Source of the DNA: Zychaea mexicana
Taxonomy: Eukaryota; Mucoromycota; Mucoromycetes; Mucorales; Lichtheimiaceae
Assembly (NCBI RefSeq): GCF_025766255.1
Contig: NW_026516708.1
Location: forward strand, 62,001-126,000
Length of the DNA stretch: 64,000 bases
Direction of reading: 5' to 3'
The position numbers and the translations under genes were made by a program. Numbering within the stretch: position 1 is the first letter of the stretch; the number at the start of each line of letters is the position of its first letter. Below the pieces are notes generated by a model. That model was given only the letters and a program-made list of their open reading frames with translations, was not told the origin of the DNA and did not search any database. Below are positions 61,568 through 64,000 of the stretch, piece by piece.

Positions 61568-63198
61568 ATGGGCAGCACTCAGCAGCAGCATTCAAGACGG
61601 CACTCCCAGTCGGTGGCCATGTCTACAGCATCATCAATCGGTTCGTCACTGACAGTCCCCCACAACCGCATGCGATCCCACTCGACGTCGTCATGCACAC
61701 CGACGATTGCTGCTTCACTGTTTGCGTCTGTAAACTCGAAGATACGGGAGATCGAGGACGCCGACTCGAGCGGATTCCTGCGTTATGTGGATGGCCAGGT
61801 GCAGGAGACCTGGGATACGGCCAAGGCAGCTGTTGTGGGTGCGCAACGACTGCTCCAGTTCCATGAACTGCCAAAAGAATGGCAAGAAAATGAATATGTT
61901 TTGTCTGGGTAAGAAACTCTTTCTTGATCTCGCCCCAAAATCTTTCTCACCCCGTGCCACAATATTCAACCGGGCTTATTGCGGGGGTTCTTGCCACTAA
62001 ATATAATTTCTAGCTATCGATTCTGCGAAAGCACACATCAATGCTTGAAATCCATCTTTAGACTTCATAATGAAACCTTGAATATCTGGAGCCATCTACT
62101 AGGATTCATCTTTTTTTCCTTCTTGAGCGTCTTTTCATTCAACGTAAGTTGTTGTGCTGATTTAGCGACATGATGTCCGATCATTACCCCTTCTTTTATA
62201 ATTATGCTGCCTACTGCAGCTGCTGCTGATGGCGGATGAATGCGTAGTATGTTTTATCAGAAAAAGACGTTAAATAACGAAATTTGTTATTTTTTTCTTG
62301 TGTCTGTAGCGGCATTTCCCCGAGGCCAGCATGAATGATCGCATCATCTTCATGACGTTCTGTGTATCTGCATTAAAATGTTTATTTTGTTCTTCTGTTT
62401 ATCATACTTTTATCTGTCACTCACGCCACCAAGTCAAGGCATTCACAGCCACACTGGTAAAGCCTCTCCCTTTCTCTTTTTTCTCCTTCTTTTCTGCAAG
62501 GATCAACAAGGAACTTGACCTTGTTTTTTTTCATGTTGCTCAACTACTTATTCCCGTGCATTTAAAAAAGGATTATATCGGCATTTCCATTCTCATCACT
62601 GCATCCGTCCTTGTCACCGAGTACTATGGCTTCTATTGCCAAACCATCCCCAGATTCCGCTACATGATTTTTACCACCGTCGTCGGCAGCTCAGGTGTCG
62701 TCATGCCCTTCTTCAAGCGATGGGATACTAAAGCATGGCGTCCCTTGCGCATCAGCGTGTTCCTATCCATGGCATTCTCCAGCATCGTGCCCGTGTTACA
62801 CCTTATCTCTATCAACGGCGTCATGCAATCGTTCTCATTCTTCCATTTGGCGGCCGTCAGTGTCTCCATGTATCTGCTAGGTGTTGTTATTTGTAAGTGT
62901 GTAGCACCCAGCAACAGCAACAAGGGCATAAAGTAGAGTGGATCATGTAGCTTACAATGCTTTATAATTATCAAGACGTCAAGCGATGGCCTGAAAAGCA
63001 GTTTCCCGGCAAATTTGACTTTGCAGGAATGACAAGCCATGCGATCTGGCATGTGTTCGTGTGCCTTGGAATTTATGTAAGTTTATTTGATAATTATACC
63101 GGTATAATCTTGTGTTCTCATCATGTGAATAGTTCCACTATCTTGCATCACTGCATTTCTATGCCCAACGGTTTGCTTACGGTTGCATGGCTGCATGA
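61568..63198 (+). CDS. Second PAQR / Izh membrane protein with long N-terminal region
   Basis: Same family as the gene at 56-57.7 kb. Six exons (61568-61908, 62014-62143, 62310-62456, 62571-62892, 62976-63076, 63133-63198) total 1107 bases (368 residues). A Ser/His-rich N-terminal region of about 60 residues and an amphipathic stretch (VNSKIREIEDADSSGFLRYV) precede the core. The core reads FHELPKEWQENEYVLSGYRF, RLHNETLNIWSHLLGFIFF, SSVYHTFICHS, then DYIGISILITASVLVTEYYG and WPEKQFPGKFDFAGMTSHAI, WHVFVCLGIYFHYLASLHFY. Zinc ligands are intact: S-x-x-x-H in the second helix and H-x-x-x-H in SHAIWH. It is divergent in sequence from its neighbour, so the pair is probably old rather than a fresh duplication. 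Confidence 0.93.
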
Positions 63199-63443
63199 AA
63201 AGTCGTTGTTTTCTTTTACCATAAAGATTGAGCAGGCTCAAGATATTATATATATTTACATTACAGAAAAAATAATTACTTCTTCCCTCTCATCCTCCCC
63301 TTGTTCTAGCTCGCTCTCCTCCAAAAACGAACAAAAATCTCCCATACCCGACATATACCTAGCAAGAATAATGAACTTGTAAAGAAAAAAAGGAAAGAAA
63401 AAATAATGCAATATGTGTAATAAGCGGTGGCCGGTGTCATTGT

Positions 63444-64000
63444 TTACGGCTTTGTTGCTGTTGTTGTTTGTGTCGCCTTGCCGCCAATGCACCCAATCAT
63501 ACTGTCCACATGATCCAGAAATAGCTGTAATTCTTTGAAATAAGCGGGATCAACGGGCTGCTGCTGCAGGTCATCATCACCCTCTTCTTCAGATATCGTC
63601 AATCCTGGCGAAACCTCTGGATCTATACCCACTACTGAGCGTAACCATATCCGCGCACGGCCTATACTGGGTGGATGAGGTGCAAACAGTGACGGTGGCA
63701 ATGTAACCTCCATAGTACTGTTAGCTCCAATGTTGTTGTTATTGCGGTTACGGGAAAAGGTAGCTTTGGTGGGAGGCGAGTATAACAAATGGTCTTGTTG
63801 AACTTTTAGCAATTTGTCGAGCAATAGCGTCACTTGGCAGATGTGTTCTTGATAATGCTCGGCCATGGTTTGAATGGATTGTATGATATTGTCGTGATCA
63901 AAGTGCTGGGCGAGAAAGACTGAGCCGTCCAATGCAATTGTTATCTTGACAACAGTGAGCTGCTTCTTCTTTGGGCTGTTATTGCGTTTATTGATATTAT
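63444..64000 (-). CDS. C-terminal part of an unrecognised gene (5' end outside window)
   Basis: One open frame from the window edge to the stop at 63444. It starts inside the gene (INKRNNSPKKKQLTVVKITI, then ALDGSVFLAQHFDHDN). It has a helical part (QSIQTMAEHYQEHICQVTLL, LDKLLKVQQ), a disordered Asn/Pro-rich part, an acidic patch EEEGDDD and a final helix YFKELQLFLDHVDSMIG. Family not recognised. Confidence 0.6.
   Translation of the reverse strand, partial: NINKRNNSPKKKQLTVVKITIALDGSVFLAQHFDHDNIIQSIQTMAEHYQEHICQVTLLLDKLLKVQQDHLLYSPPTKATFSRNRNNNNIGANSTMEVTLPPSLFAPHPPSIGRARIWLRSVVGIDPEVSPGLTISEEEGDDDLQQQPVDPAYFKELQLFLDHVDSMIGCIGGKATQTTTATKP

Overview
The window is nuclear DNA of a filamentous early-diverging fungus, most probably a Mucoromycota (Mucorales-like). 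It is AT-rich. Genes are on both strands and close together, and most are split by short GT-AG introns of about 50-110 bases, often with a TAAC-type branch site. The gene set includes proteins absent from budding yeast but kept in early fungi and animals (ERH, dysbindin, an OCRE-FHA-G-patch protein, an MMS19 with an animal-like end) beside typical fungal genes (Bzz1, a siderophore-type MFS transporter, a secreted aspartic protease, a large-subunit catalase). The genus is inference; no rRNA or mitochondrial marker is present.

Layout. 0-2.4 kb: 3' part of MMS19 (+). 2.9-6.1 kb: Bzz1-like F-BAR/C1/SH3-SH3 protein (+). 6.9-8.7 kb: casein kinase 2 alpha (+). 9.5-11.8 kb: kelch membrane protein (+). 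11.9-13.2 kb: OCRE-FHA-G-patch protein (-). 14.7-16.2 kb: CTP:phosphocholine cytidylyltransferase (+), tail to tail with succinate dehydrogenase anchor SDH4 (-, 16.7-17.5 kb). 19.1-20.3 kb: relic element copy A (+). 21.1-23.2 kb: SNM1/Pso2 nuclease (+). 23.9-26.5 kb: siderophore-type MFS transporter (-). 27.9-33.0 kb: two tandem F-box genes (-), the downstream one decayed. 34.8-35.3 kb: ribosomal protein eL34 (+). 35.8-36.7 kb: ERH (+). 37.6-39.7 kb: CCT beta (+). 39.9-42.4 kb: secreted large catalase (-). 43.8-45.4 kb: dysbindin (+). 45.5-47.0 kb: aspartic protease (-). 48.0-50.6 kb: poly(A)-binding protein (+). 50.7-51.4 kb: ICT1-type peptidyl-tRNA hydrolase (+). 51.7-52.3 kb: TMEM256/DUF423 protein (-). 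52.9-54.0 kb: relic copy B (-). 54.9-55.7 kb: broken PEBP gene (-). 56.0-57.7 kb: PAQR receptor-like protein (-). 58.3-60.3 kb: unrecognised nuclear protein (-). 61.6-63.2 kb: second PAQR protein (+). 63.4-64.0 kb: 3' part of an unrecognised gene (-).

The genes do not form an operon or a biosynthetic cluster; this is ordinary mixed housekeeping sequence. For ERH, CCT beta, dysbindin, PCT, SDH4, eL34, SNM1, PABP, catalase, the ICT1-like protein, TMEM256, the second PAQR and the intact F-box gene I assembled exon models by hand, and each sums to a whole number of codons.

The least explained material is a pair of decayed, mutually homologous sequences 34 kb apart in opposite orientation, whose protein family I do not recognise. 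No CRISPR array, rRNA or convincing tRNA was seen, and I did not find a complete new multi-gene system.
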